A stretch of DNA of 16,541 nt from CAYFUF01 sp964346245 (GCA_964346245.1 CAYFUF010000029.1:1-16541); one strand, 5' to 3'. Numbered from the stretch's first letter, positions 6,147 to 12,949 are shown. The notes: generated by a model from the letters alone, not told the origin. Numbers and translations are program-made.

Positions 6147-7317
6147 ATTCCCTCCTCAGGGCCTCAACCTGATCGAGTCTTTCCCATGGCAAGTCGAGGT
6201 CGTCGCGGCCAAAGTGGCCATAGGCTGCTGTCTGCTTATAAATTGGGCGACGAAGGTCCAAGCTATTGATGAGGTAGTTTGGGCGGAAATCAAAAACTTT
6301 ATCCACGATGGCAAGAAGATTTTCCTCGCTGGTTACACCACTGCCAAAGGTATCTAAGTCTACCGAGAAGGGTTGGGCCATCCCTATGGCATAAGCCACA
6401 CTGATCTCACACCGCTTACACAAGCCTGCTGCGACCAGGTTCTTTGCCACATAGCGGGCATAGTAACTGCCTGAGCGGTCGACCTTTGTGGGATCTTTGC
6501 CCGAGAAAGCTCCGCCTCCGTGGTGACCGATGCCACCAAAGGTATCCACAATTATCTTTCTGCCCGTTAGACCGGTGTCTGCTTGGGGACCGCCCATCTC
6601 GAAAATACCTGTAGGATTGAAGTAGAAAGCTGTTTCGGAGTCTAAAAGATTCATGGGAATGATCGGTTGCACGACCTCTTTCCAAATCTGCTCTTTCAAA
6701 TCGCTTTGGTCTGCGTCTGGCGTGTGCTGAGCAGAAATTAATACGCTAGAGACGCGAACAGGAAGCCCATCCTCATACTCCACGCTAACTTGCGTTTTTC
6801 CATCCGGGCGCAGATTGGTCACAATATCTTCCTTGCGAACAGTCGCTAAGCGTTTGGCTAGACGATGAGCCAAATAAATAGGCATAGGCATGAAGCTTTC
6901 CGTTTCATCGCTAGCATAACCAAAGACAATGCCTTGGTCACCTGCGCCGACACTATCATTTTCATCTTCCCCGCCAAGGCGGTGTTCGTAGGAGCTATTA
7001 ACGCCGACAGCAATATCTGGAGATTGCTCATTAATTAAGGTAACGACCGCACAAGTATCAGCATCGAAGCCCATATCTGAGCCGGTATACCCTATCTCTC
7101 GAATGGTGTTTCTAGCAATCTTTTGGATATCTACATAAGCCTTGGTGGTAATCTCACCCATGACAAAAACAGCACCAGTGGAGGCAAATGTCTCGCAGGC
7201 TACATGGGCATCAGGATCTTGGGCTAAGATAGCATCTAGGATGGCATCTGATATCTGGTCGCAAACTTTATCTGGATGTCCTTCGGTTACGGATTCCGAT
7301 GTATATATTCTTTTCAC
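6121..7317 (-). CDS. metK: S-adenosylmethionine synthetase
   Basis: A 398-residue cytoplasmic enzyme making SAM from methionine and ATP. Landmarks are GHPDKVCDQ from residue 13 with the catalytic His and the phosphate-binding Lys, GAGDQG at 124-129, and GGGAFSGKDPTKVDRS from 267. The start is placed at GTG 7317-7315 because the protein then begins KRIYTSESVTEGHPDK like its family, with AGAGAGG seven bases before it. A TTG ten codons upstream would add only a basic, untypical tail. The gene is preceded by a SAM-I riboswitch with a terminator, so its product represses it. Its last codons overlap the arcA start, making it the first gene of a metK-arcA-arcB-mbl unit. Confidence 0.97.
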   Translation of the reverse strand: MKRIYTSESVTEGHPDKVCDQISDAILDAILAQDPDAHVACETFASTGAVFVMGEITTKAYVDIQKIARNTIREIGYTGSDMGFDADTCAVVTLINEQSPDIAVGVNSSYEHRLGGEDENDSVGAGDQGIVFGYASDETESFMPMPIYLAHRLAKRLATVRKEDIVTNLRPDGKTQVSVEYEDGLPVRVSSVLISAQHTPDADQSDLKEQIWKEVVQPIIPMNLLDSETAFYFNPTGIFEMGGPQADTGLTGRKIIVDTFGGIGHHGGGAFSGKDPTKVDRSGSYYARYVAKNLVAAGLCKRCEISVAYAIGMAQPFSVDLDTFGSGVTSEENLLAIVDKVFDFRPNYLINSLDLRRPIYKQTAAYGHFGRDDLDLPWERLDQVEALRREYEAYQRQQ

Positions 7318-7388
7318 TTTTCTACCTCTCTTTACTTCTCTTCTCAAACGCTTCCGTTTACTTCTTCACACTTGCTTCAAGTAGGGTT

Positions 7389-7415
7389 AAAAAAAGCTTG
7401 TCCACTGGACAAGCT
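7389..7415 (-). terminator. Terminator of the metK SAM riboswitch
   Basis: On the minus strand AGCTTGTCCA pairs with TGGACAAGCT (7415-7406 and 7404-7395) around a very short loop, followed by seven T (7395-7389). It begins five bases after the aptamer. It forms the OFF state at high SAM and also lies downstream of ispF. Confidence 0.9.
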
Positions 7416-7419
7416 GTTT

Positions 7420-7514
7420 ACCTCATCTTCCAGTATCACTGCAGGATTTAGCACCTAACTTAATAAGGTTGCTGGGTTTCATTGGGCCTGTCCCTCCACC
7501 GCTCTTCATAAGGT
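7420..7514 (-). promoter_or_regulatory. SAM-I (S-box) riboswitch aptamer
   Basis: The minus strand shows the S-box core. P1 pairs ACCTTAT (7514-7508) with ATGAGGT (7426-7420). The conserved GGTGGAGGGACAGGCCC is at 7500-7484, then ATGAAACCCAGCAACC, and GGTGCTAAATCC at 7455-7444. A P4 hairpin and GGAAGATGAGG follow. This is the class that turns off methionine and SAM genes when SAM binds P1/P3. It precedes metK by about 100 bases. Confidence 0.97.
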
Positions 7515-7536
7515 CGATATGAAATTTTCACCCTTA

Positions 7537-7565
7537 ACGATAACAGAATAGGGTCTTTCCGTCAA
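7537..7565 (-). promoter_or_regulatory. Promoter of the metK leader
   Basis: On the minus strand TTGACG (7565-7560), a 17-base spacer and TATCGT (7542-7537), about 23 bases before the riboswitch. It lies just after the ispF stop. No terminator lies between ispF and this promoter. Confidence 0.6.
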
Positions 7566-7579
7566 TCAAAACCCTCAGC

Positions 7580-8077
7580 CTAATCGTCCTCTTTAGCCAA
7601 AAGAAGTACTGTAGCAAAACTCTCTAATCCCTCTTCTTTGCCAACGAAACCTAACTGCTCTGTCGTAGTAGCTTTGACTGAAACCTGGTCTACTTTGCAG
7701 CCCAAAACCTCAGCGATATTCGCTTTCATCTCATCGATAATAGGGGAAAGCTTTGGCTGTTGGGCGCAAATGATAGCATCGAGGTTGCCCAGCTCATAAC
7801 CCAAGTCATCCATATGAACCTTGACCCTCCTTAACAACTCTAAGGAAGAAGTATCCTTATACTGGGGATCCGTATCGGGAAAGAGCTTGCCGATATCACC
7901 CAAGTTTAATGCCCCGCAGATGGAATCCATGATGGCATGCACTAAAACATCAGCATCCGAGTGCCCTAATAAGCCCTTTTCAAAGGGAATATCTACGCCG
8001 CCCAAAATGAGCTTGCGACCTTCGGTAAGCTGGTGGACATCGTAACCTATCCCTTGGCGAAATGGTAGTTTTTTCAT
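7580..8077 (-). CDS. ispF: 2-C-methyl-D-erythritol 2,4-cyclodiphosphate synthase
   Basis: A 165-residue trimeric enzyme of the MEP isoprenoid pathway that cyclises CDP-methylerythritol 2-phosphate with release of CMP. The metal ligands are visible as DVH at 13-15 and His47 in LLGHSDADVLVHA. The CMP-binding region KATTTEQLGFVGKEEGL lies near the C terminus. Length is normal. The start ATG overlaps the ispD stop by four bases (ATGA), the usual tight coupling of ispD and ispF. A GGAAGGAAG ribosome site lies inside the end of ispD. After its stop only 14 bases separate it from the metK promoter, and no terminator is visible. Confidence 0.97.
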   Translation of the reverse strand: MKKLPFRQGIGYDVHQLTEGRKLILGGVDIPFEKGLLGHSDADVLVHAIMDSICGALNLGDIGKLFPDTDPQYKDTSSLELLRRVKVHMDDLGYELGNLDAIICAQQPKLSPIIDEMKANIAEVLGCKVDQVSVKATTTEQLGFVGKEEGLESFATVLLLAKEDD

Positions 8078-8790
8078 TTGTCTTCCTTCCTTGCTTCCAG
8101 TATCCGCTCTCCAATCAAAAGATCTTCTCTGGTCGTAATCTTTATATTCTCATAGTCGCCCAAGACCGTTTGAATTTTGCCACCAAAGAGCTCGACAATC
8201 TGGGCATCATCTGTCGTTTGTACTTCCTCTGTTCTAGACCTGCAGTAGGCTTCTACGAGCGCTTTTTTGTTAAAGACTTGAGGCGTTTGAACAGCTACGA
8301 GGTTGGCGCGGTTAGGCGTAGTCTCCACCATCTTCTGGGCATTGACCACTTTGATGGTATCTTTAACCGGGACCACACAAATCACTCCATCAGCAGTCGT
8401 TTTGACAAGCGCATCTAAAGTCCGATTCACAACCTCTTTGCTGATGAAGGGTCTAGCTCCATCATGGTAGAGCACAATTGTGGTCTGCTCTGGTAGGACC
8501 TGCAAGCCCTGCCAAGTGGAATCTTCCCTCGTCTCTCCGCCATAGGTTGTCGTATAGCAATCCTTCTTCGGAAAAACTTGTGGAAGTATGCGATTCACTA
8601 CTTCCTCATCATCTGGTCGTATGACGATGACAAAATGATCAATTCGGCCAACTCTATCCAAAGCGCGCAAAGTAAGCTCCAAGAGCGTTTTCCCTTGCAA
8701 ACGAAGCAGCATTTTATTTTGGTCCCCTCCCATGCGGCTGCCTCGACCTGCTGCGGAAACAACTGCCGTAATATAGGGATTGTTACTCAT
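8074..8790 (-). CDS. ispD: 2-C-methyl-D-erythritol 4-phosphate cytidylyltransferase
   Basis: A 238-residue enzyme joining CTP and methylerythritol 4-phosphate in the MEP pathway. The CTP-binding loop VSAAGRGSRMGG is at 11-22 with Lys26. The motif HDGARPF is at 109-115, PVKDTIK at 141-147, and NIKITT at 215-220. The start has GGAGGAGACT directly before ATG. It is the first gene of the leftward ispD-ispF pair. Having these genes shows that the organism makes isoprenoids by the MEP route rather than by mevalonate. Confidence 0.97.
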   Translation of the reverse strand: MSNNPYITAVVSAAGRGSRMGGDQNKMLLRLQGKTLLELTLRALDRVGRIDHFVIVIRPDDEEVVNRILPQVFPKKDCYTTTYGGETREDSTWQGLQVLPEQTTIVLYHDGARPFISKEVVNRTLDALVKTTADGVICVVPVKDTIKVVNAQKMVETTPNRANLVAVQTPQVFNKKALVEAYCRSRTEEVQTTDDAQIVELFGGKIQTVLGDYENIKITTREDLLIGERILEARKEDK

Positions 8791-8843
8791 AGTCTCCTCC
8801 GTAAACAGTCTCTCGCTTTAAAAACCAACATCTACCACTTATA

Positions 8844-8871
8844 AGTGTAACGCTAAAATATCCTATTGCAA
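8844..8871 (-). promoter_or_regulatory. Candidate promoter of ispD-ispF with palindrome
   Basis: On the minus strand TTGCAA (8871-8866), a 16-base spacer and TACACT (8849-8844). A perfect 12-base palindrome, CACTTATAAGTG (8836-8847), overlaps the -10 box and could be an operator. No matching regulator is seen in the window. Confidence 0.45.
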
Positions 8872-8885
8872 ACCAAGAAAAAGCC

Positions 8886-8917
8886 TGTTACCATAATCGC
8901 GTTAGTCATCGGTAACA
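8886..8917. repeat. Inverted repeat between ispD and the iron-transport remnant
   Basis: TGTTACC (8886-8892) and GGTAACA (8911-8917) are perfect 7-base arms around 18 bases, with no T-run. It lies between two divergent transcripts and may be a binding site or chance symmetry. Confidence 0.3.
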
Positions 8918-8959
8918 ATAGTTAGCTGAATATGCTACTAAGAGGATACCCCTCCTTGC

Positions 8960-8979
8960 TTGTTAGCTAATACTAACAA
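8960..8979. promoter_or_regulatory. Palindrome before the siderophore-binding gene, possible metal-regulator box
   Basis: TTGTTAG (8960-8966), ctaata, CTAACAA (8973-8979). The TTAG-N6-CTAA core resembles the boxes of DtxR/IdeR-type iron regulators. It sits 29 bases before the start codon of an iron-siderophore lipoprotein gene, a fitting place. It does not match the Fur GATAATGAT repeat well. Confidence 0.4.
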
Positions 8980-9007
8980 ATGCAAATATTTAGAAAGTGG
9001 TATCACT

Positions 9008-9343
9008 ATGAACAATTTACATAAGAAGTCAATCTTGTCCCTCTTCCTTGCCCTGCTCCTTGTCTTAACAGCTTGCGGCCAGGAAACAAACAACGAAGAA
9101 AACACGTCAACCAGTAGTCAAGAAACACAAGTGGAAAGTGAAAGTTCACAAGCTGATGAGACTTCCACCGATAAAGATACGGTCACCATCAATGACCAAC
9201 GAGGTAGCCAAGAGGTTCCTGCCAACCCACAGCGAATCGTCTCCTTAGATAACAGAACATTTGAGACCTTGGAAGCCTGGGGTGTCGACCTAGTTGCTGC
9301 ACCAAAGCCTGTCATGCAAAAAGACAGCCGCTATGTTAGCGAT
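9008..9343 (+). pseudogene. Truncated siderophore-binding lipoprotein (FatB/CeuE-like)
   Basis: The ATG at 9008 follows AAAGTGG. A lipoprotein signal peptide is clear: a KK head, a hydrophobic core SLFLALLLVLTAC with the lipobox LTAC, then a Ser/Thr/Glu-rich linker. The first strand of the binding fold follows, TVTINDQRGSQEVPANPQRIVSLDNRTFETLEAWG, then VDLVAAPKPVMQKDSRYVSD. Intact members have about 320 residues. Here the family sequence stops after about 110, and the frame closes six codons later at 9362-9364. The DNA continues directly as the tail of the operon's ATPase gene. A lipidated stub might still be made, but it could not bind a siderophore. Confidence 0.85.
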
Positions 9344-9653
9344 GGTCCTGTGCCAAGAAACTGACCACGTACTTTTGGATGAACCCCTCAATAACTTGGA
9401 CGTTTCCCGTTCGGTTCAGATGATGAAGCACCTGAGAGAAGCGGCTGACCACTTTGAAAGGACTATTATCACCGTCATGCACGATATCAATTTTGCTGCC
9501 CAGTACTCCGACCACATCTGTGCCATGAAGGATGGGCAAATCGTCGCTTTCGGCAAGCCAGATGATATCATGGATGGGCCGCTACTCAGCTCTATCTTCA
9601 ACACGGAGATTGGTATCGTCAACACGGATAAAGGAAAGCTAGCCATCTACTAA
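9339..9653 (+). pseudogene. C-terminal remnant of an iron-siderophore ABC ATPase (FatE/CeuD/FepC-like)
   Basis: The frame reads AMVLCQETDHVLLDEPLNNLD with Walker B and D-loop, then the helix VQMMKHLREAADHFERTIIT and the H-loop VMHDINFAAQYSDHICAMKDG. The typical tail of iron-uptake ATPases follows: GQIVAFGKPDDIMDGPLLSSIFNTEIGIV. Walker A, the Q-loop and the LSGGQ signature are missing. The normal gene order in such operons is binding protein, two permeases, ATPase, so a deletion has removed the end of the first gene, both permeases and the start of the ATPase. The remnant lacks its own start and cannot hydrolyse ATP. Confidence 0.88.
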
Positions 9654-9703
9654 GACCCAAGTCTTCGCAAATGGCTAGCCTAATTTCTTGTTTAGCTGGG
9701 TCT
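9638..9703. repeat. Overlapping inverted repeats after the ATPase remnant
   Basis: GCTAGCCAT (9638-9646) pairs with ATGGCTAGC (9671-9679) and is followed by a T-rich stretch. AGACCCA (9653-9659) pairs with TGGGTCT (9697-9703), and AGAC/GTCT forms a small inner hairpin at 9653-9664. The first pair could be a weak terminator of the old iron operon; the second could form an alternative fold. Confidence 0.4.
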
Positions 9704-9751
9704 CAAACTGAGTCCAGCAAATCAACTATAAATGTGCACAATTAGAAAACC

Positions 9752-10780
9752 CTAGTCCACCAGACCGCTGAGTAAATAGGCTTGCAAGAGCTTTTCAGTT
9801 TGATCGATGGATGACTGGTGAGTTCTCTCGTAGGCGTGGCTTGATTCTATACCCGCCCCAAAGAGGGCGTGCTTAACGTCAACGCCAGCGCTCAAGGCGG
9901 CAGAGGCATCGGAACCGTAGTGAGGATAGATATCCACACGGTAGTCGATGTTCTTTTCTTTTGCCAAGCAGGTCAGGTGCTTGCGGAAGCCATAATGGTA
10001 AGGGCCGGAAGAATCCTTCGCGCAGATGGACACGGTATATTCGTCGGAAGTCTGACCATCGCCCAAGGCGCCCATGTCCACTGCTAAATACTCGACGACC
10101 TCTTCAGGGATGTTAGAATTTGCCCCGTACCCAATCTCCTCGTTGTTGGAAAAATAGAAATAGGTAGTGACGGGCAGATGGGTCTCCTCTTCCTTGAACT
10201 TTTCCAAAGTGGCCAATAGGATGCCCGCACTTGCCTTATCATCCAGGTGTCTCGATTTGATAAAGCCCGATTCCGTAACCACCGTCTTGGGATCCAGACT
10301 GATAAAGTCACCCACAGCTATGCCAAGTTTCTCCGTATCCTCCTTGGATTCCACCTTCTCATCCAAGCGGACCTCCATATTGTCCTGGTTCCGTTCAGCT
10401 GTTGCCGCATCCTTATAGACATGGACACTGGTTTGATGCAACAAAATCGTCCCCGTATAAACCCTATCTTCCCCATGAATCAGGCAATTTTCTCCTTCAA
10501 CCACATTGAAGGGATAACCACCTATCTTTTCTAATTTCAGGCGGCCGTCATCTTTTATTCCACGTACCATTGCGCCCAAAGTATCCACATGGGCTGTCAC
10601 CATCCGAGCCTGTTCGCTGTTCTTCCCGTCCACCTTGACCATCAAACCACCCTTGTTGGTCGTCTTAAACTCATATCCCATCTTTGCCACCGTCTCTTGT
10701 AAATAAGACATCACATCCTTGGTGTAACCCGTAGGCGATGGTATCGATGTTAACTTTACAATATACTCAATAGCTTCCAT
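9752..10780 (-). CDS. M42 family metallo-aminopeptidase
   Basis: A 342-residue peptidase of the glutamyl-aminopeptidase/tetrahedral (TET) type, which trims peptides in the cytoplasm. The two-metal site is visible: His64 and Asp66 in AHVDT, the bridging Asp180 in RHLDDKAS, the catalytic Glu214-Glu215 in NNEEIGYG, Asp235 in AVDMG, and His315 in ESSHAYERTH. Length fits M42. The start has AAGGAGGACTT before ATG. It follows the macro-domain gene by 54 bases on the same strand, so the two may be co-transcribed, although no shared role is obvious. A peptidase is in keeping with an amino-acid-fermenting lifestyle, which is inference. The exact substrate cannot be read from sequence. Confidence 0.93.
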   Translation of the reverse strand: MEAIEYIVKLTSIPSPTGYTKDVMSYLQETVAKMGYEFKTTNKGGLMVKVDGKNSEQARMVTAHVDTLGAMVRGIKDDGRLKLEKIGGYPFNVVEGENCLIHGEDRVYTGTILLHQTSVHVYKDAATAERNQDNMEVRLDEKVESKEDTEKLGIAVGDFISLDPKTVVTESGFIKSRHLDDKASAGILLATLEKFKEEETHLPVTTYFYFSNNEEIGYGANSNIPEEVVEYLAVDMGALGDGQTSDEYTVSICAKDSSGPYHYGFRKHLTCLAKEKNIDYRVDIYPHYGSDASAALSAGVDVKHALFGAGIESSHAYERTHQSSIDQTEKLLQAYLLSGLVD

Positions 10781-10834
10781 AAGTCCTCCTTACATTCAAC
10801 CTCTTCTATTCCATCATCCGGACCATTCCAACAA

Positions 10835-11362
10835 CTAACCCAGCTTAGACACTTCCTTTTCATACAAATCAAAAACCTGATCACTAAAGCATACGAAGAT
10901 GACCTCTTCCATTCCATCATACTCCTCTTGCTTAAGCCTGTCAGCTACCGTTTCAACTGCAATAGGGACAGCCTCTTCCAATGGATAACCGTAAATCCCT
11001 GTAGAGATAGATGGATAGGCAATTGTCCTTAACTGATGATCCTTAGCCAGCTCCAAGGTTGACCTATAGCAGGAAGCAAGCAGGTCTGCCTGTTCCTTGT
11101 TCCCCTTCTTGTAGATAGGACCCGCTGTATGAATAATGTATCTCGCAGGTAAGCGGTAACCATCCGTCATCTTCGCCTGCCCCGTCTCCACCCCATTTAG
11201 CGTTCTCGTCTTCTCCAACAGTTCTGGGCCTGCTGCCCGATGGATTGCCCCATCAACGCCACCACCGCCCAAAAGGTCTGTGCTTGCTGCATTGACGATG
11301 GCATCTACCTCTAGCGTCGTGATGTCTGCTTTGATGACTTTGATTTTGTTTTTTACTGACAT
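10835..11362 (-). CDS. Macro domain protein (O-acetyl-ADP-ribose deacetylase type)
   Basis: A 175-residue stand-alone macro domain that binds ADP-ribose and in related proteins removes it from proteins or deacetylates O-acetyl-ADP-ribose. Landmarks are IVNAAS at 22-27, the loop LLGGGGVDGAIHRAAG at 30-45, and ISTGIYGYP near 118-126, matching MacroD/YmdB. The start is supported by AGGAGGAAG before ATG. It reads leftward ahead of the M42 peptidase gene. Stand-alone macro domains may reverse ADP-ribosylation made by a partner toxin, but no ADP-ribosyltransferase or DarT-like gene is present here. Confidence 0.93.
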   Translation of the reverse strand: MSVKNKIKVIKADITTLEVDAIVNAASTDLLGGGGVDGAIHRAAGPELLEKTRTLNGVETGQAKMTDGYRLPARYIIHTAGPIYKKGNKEQADLLASCYRSTLELAKDHQLRTIAYPSISTGIYGYPLEEAVPIAVETVADRLKQEEYDGMEEVIFVCFSDQVFDLYEKEVSKLG

Positions 11363-11504
11363 AGCTTCCTCCTGTAATGTTCAGTATACTGTTACCTGCA
11401 GCATAGTTATGTGCACTATTAGTGATTTTCTTTATAGTGATTCTCTTCAAGCATTAGACGTACAAACTTGGAAACTGTTATTCTATGTACCCTTAATTTT
11501 CTGG
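11363..11504. other. Non-coding stretch upstream of the macro-domain gene
   Basis: It contains the perfect palindrome CAGTATACTG (11382-11391), which includes a TATACT -10-like box on the minus strand, and CACTA-t-TAGTG (11414-11424). It also holds a direct repeat TAGTGATT (11420-11427 and 11435-11442). No -35 box of quality is seen. These may be operator sites of the macro-domain gene. Confidence 0.4.
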
Positions 11505-11864
11505 CTATATATGAACTTCAAATCTATCCTTCTTAATCAGGGTAACTAATTTCTTCGCTGTATCACGAAGCTGGGTAATCTCTTTAGTAGCTCCGTAATC
11601 TTCTAAATCGGATTCAACATATGTATCGGGGAATAAATCTTCATCATCCATTGAAAAATTATACTTTCTCTGAAGATGATTTGATAAGGGCTCCTGCCCA
11701 ATTAGCAGTTGAATTTTATCATAATCTTTAATACGATCAATTAATTCAAGTGTTCCGAGCAAATCCCAATAACCTGTTGCTATTCGTAGAACACTATAAT
11801 GTGGTGCTATTGTCCTTAATGTTTCCGCCAATGTTATACGTTTGTTGTCTATAAACTGTGGGTA
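11505..11864 (-). pseudogene. Fragment of a PLD-domain helicase-like protein (N-terminal part)
   Basis: The frame 11864 to 11505 reads FIDNKRITLAETLRTIAPHY, then LRIATGYWDLLGTLELIDRI, then IQLLIGQEP and finally LRDTAKKLVTLIKKDRFEVHI before a stop. This is the start of the phospholipase-D-like domain found at the head of large (about 1,000-residue) SNF2/DEAD helicase proteins linked to DNA processing and defence islands. There the next residues normally carry the first HxK motif. No ATG begins the frame; a TAA lies just upstream (11867-11865) and a TTG at 11831 lacks a ribosome site. Both the head and more than 90 percent of the protein are missing, and no helicase motif remains nearby. It is a relic of a deleted gene. 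Confidence 0.65.
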
Positions 11865-11867
11865 TTA

Positions 11868-12074
11868 TGCCATCTTTCTTATATTCTCCTTATTATAAGC
11901 ATCGCTTCAGCATTATAAACATAGCTTGAGATTATACATTATTAGTTACAAGTGGTTTGTATTTGTCTTAATAGTCTATTTTAAGTAGATAATATCATAT
12001 GCATATTACTTAAACGTCTCATGATTGATTCCATTTCGAAGAAGCTAAGATATAAACTGACTCTGTATAAACAC
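11868..12074. other. Gene-free A/T-rich stretch
   Basis: I see no credible coding frame, RNA or clear repeat between the helicase fragment and the tRNA terminator. It may be residue of the same lost gene. Confidence 0.5.
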
Positions 12075-12102
12075 AAAAAAAAGAGCCCGCTTTCGCGAAC
12101 TC
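12075..12102 (-). terminator. Terminator of tRNA-fMet
   Basis: On the minus strand GAGTTCGC (12102-12095), loop GAAA, GCGGGCTC (12090-12083), then eight T (12082-12075). Two pairs are G-T. Confidence 0.9.
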
Positions 12103-12111
12103 CCTTCCGAA

Positions 12112-12184
12112 TTGCGGGGGTAGGATTCGAACCTACGGCCTCCGGGTTATGAGCCCGACGAGATACCAGCTTCTCCACCCCGCG
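12112..12184 (-). tRNA. Initiator tRNA-fMet (anticodon CAT)
   Basis: The acceptor strand CGCGGGG faces CCCCGCA, with the unpaired C1-A72 that marks bacterial initiator tRNA. The anticodon stem ends in three G-C pairs (GGG/CCC) around CTCATAA, the second initiator hallmark. The D stem is GAGA/TCTC, a compensated change of the common GAGC/GCTC. No CCA is encoded. It stands alone, with its own promoter and terminator. Confidence 0.95.
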
Positions 12185-12206
12185 TCATTAACAATTCTGT
12201 AATAAT

Positions 12207-12236
12207 AGTATAACACAGATGGTGGAAAAATGGTAA
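12207..12236 (-). promoter_or_regulatory. Promoter of tRNA-fMet
   Basis: On the minus strand TTACCA (12236-12231), an 18-base spacer and TATACT (12212-12207), about 22 bases before the tRNA. Confidence 0.6.
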
Positions 12237-12307
12237 TTTCATTGGGACTGATCTCTACTCTCTTAGAAAACTGCCCTCACGCTTATCAACCAGCAAAACA
12301 TAATCAA

Positions 12308-12949
12308 TTAATCAAGTTTCAGGGAAAGGACTCTCTTACCAACCTCACCTACGGGTAAACCGTACACATTATTGGGGTCCCCCTCAACCTTTTCGATAAA
12401 GACGGGTGGAACTTCCTGTAAGCCGTAACCCCCGGACTTGTCCATAGGCTTGCCCTCGGCAATGTAGTTATTAATCAAAGGTTCCAAGCGATCAAAGTAA
12501 GGGATGAAGGTAACTTCAGTTACGGTATAGAAGGTCTCATAAGCCAGCTCTTGAGCAAGGCAGACACCCGTTACGACAGCGTGAGTCTCACCAAAATAAG
12601 ACCTCAGCATATGGTAAGCATCCGCTTCGTCCTTCGGCTTATTGTAGATTTGCTCGTGATGAACAACCATCGTATCCGCCGCGATATACAAAGTCGAGGG
12701 TTGCCTGATGTCAGGAATCTTTGCATGAGCTAAATGAGTTGCCGTCTTGCCGACCCGGTCGACAAAAGGGTCCCCCTTATACAGGGCCATATAGCGATCC
12801 TCAATGCCCCGCTCATCCGTCTCACGGGATTGTGTGGTCAGCTCAATGAAGTCTAGGAGCGTCTTCCTCCTAGGCGACTGGCTGCATAACACGACCTTGC
12901 TGAAATAGCTTAAGCTAGCTTCCCTATCTACCTCTTTGCTATAGGACAT
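12308..12949 (-). CDS. maf: Maf family nucleotide pyrophosphatase
   Basis: A 213-residue house-cleaning enzyme that hydrolyses non-canonical or methylated nucleoside triphosphates, or dTTP/UTP, to monophosphates. The family opening SQSPRRKTLLD lies near residues 23-33. The acidic motif IAADTMVV, the NKPKDEADA segment and the conserved GKPMDKSGGYGLQ follow. The N terminus is about 15 residues longer than a typical Maf. ATG 12949 is preferred because AGAAGG lies six bases before it; an ATG six codons upstream (12967) is the alternative. The SPRR and KSGGY contexts do not safely decide between the YhdE and YceF substrate types. The gene follows the AOR-moaD terminator and seems to be transcribed separately. 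Confidence 0.93.
   Translation of the reverse strand: MSYSKEVDREASLSYFSKVVLCSQSPRRKTLLDFIELTTQSRETDERGIEDRYMALYKGDPFVDRVGKTATHLAHAKIPDIRQPSTLYIAADTMVVHHEQIYNKPKDEADAYHMLRSYFGETHAVVTGVCLAQELAYETFYTVTEVTFIPYFDRLEPLINNYIAEGKPMDKSGGYGLQEVPPVFIEKVEGDPNNVYGLPVGEVGKRVLSLKLD

Noticed and set aside
6416..6685. Leftward frame of 89 codons inside metK
   Set aside because: Arg/Ser-rich shadow of metK in another frame, without a ribosome site.
7318..7347. metK start at TTG ten codons upstream
   Set aside because: The extra residues are an untypical basic stretch and include the AGAGAGG ribosome site that serves the GTG at 7317.
8062..8418. Rightward frame of 118 codons over ispD
   Set aside because: It is antisense to a complete ispD gene, with no family resemblance.
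11253..11450. Leftward frame of 65 codons overlapping the start of the macro-domain gene
   Set aside because: It overlaps an intact gene with a strong ribosome site and has no recognisable features.
11981..12178. Leftward frame of 65 codons running through tRNA-fMet
   Set aside because: It is read through a clear initiator tRNA and its terminator.
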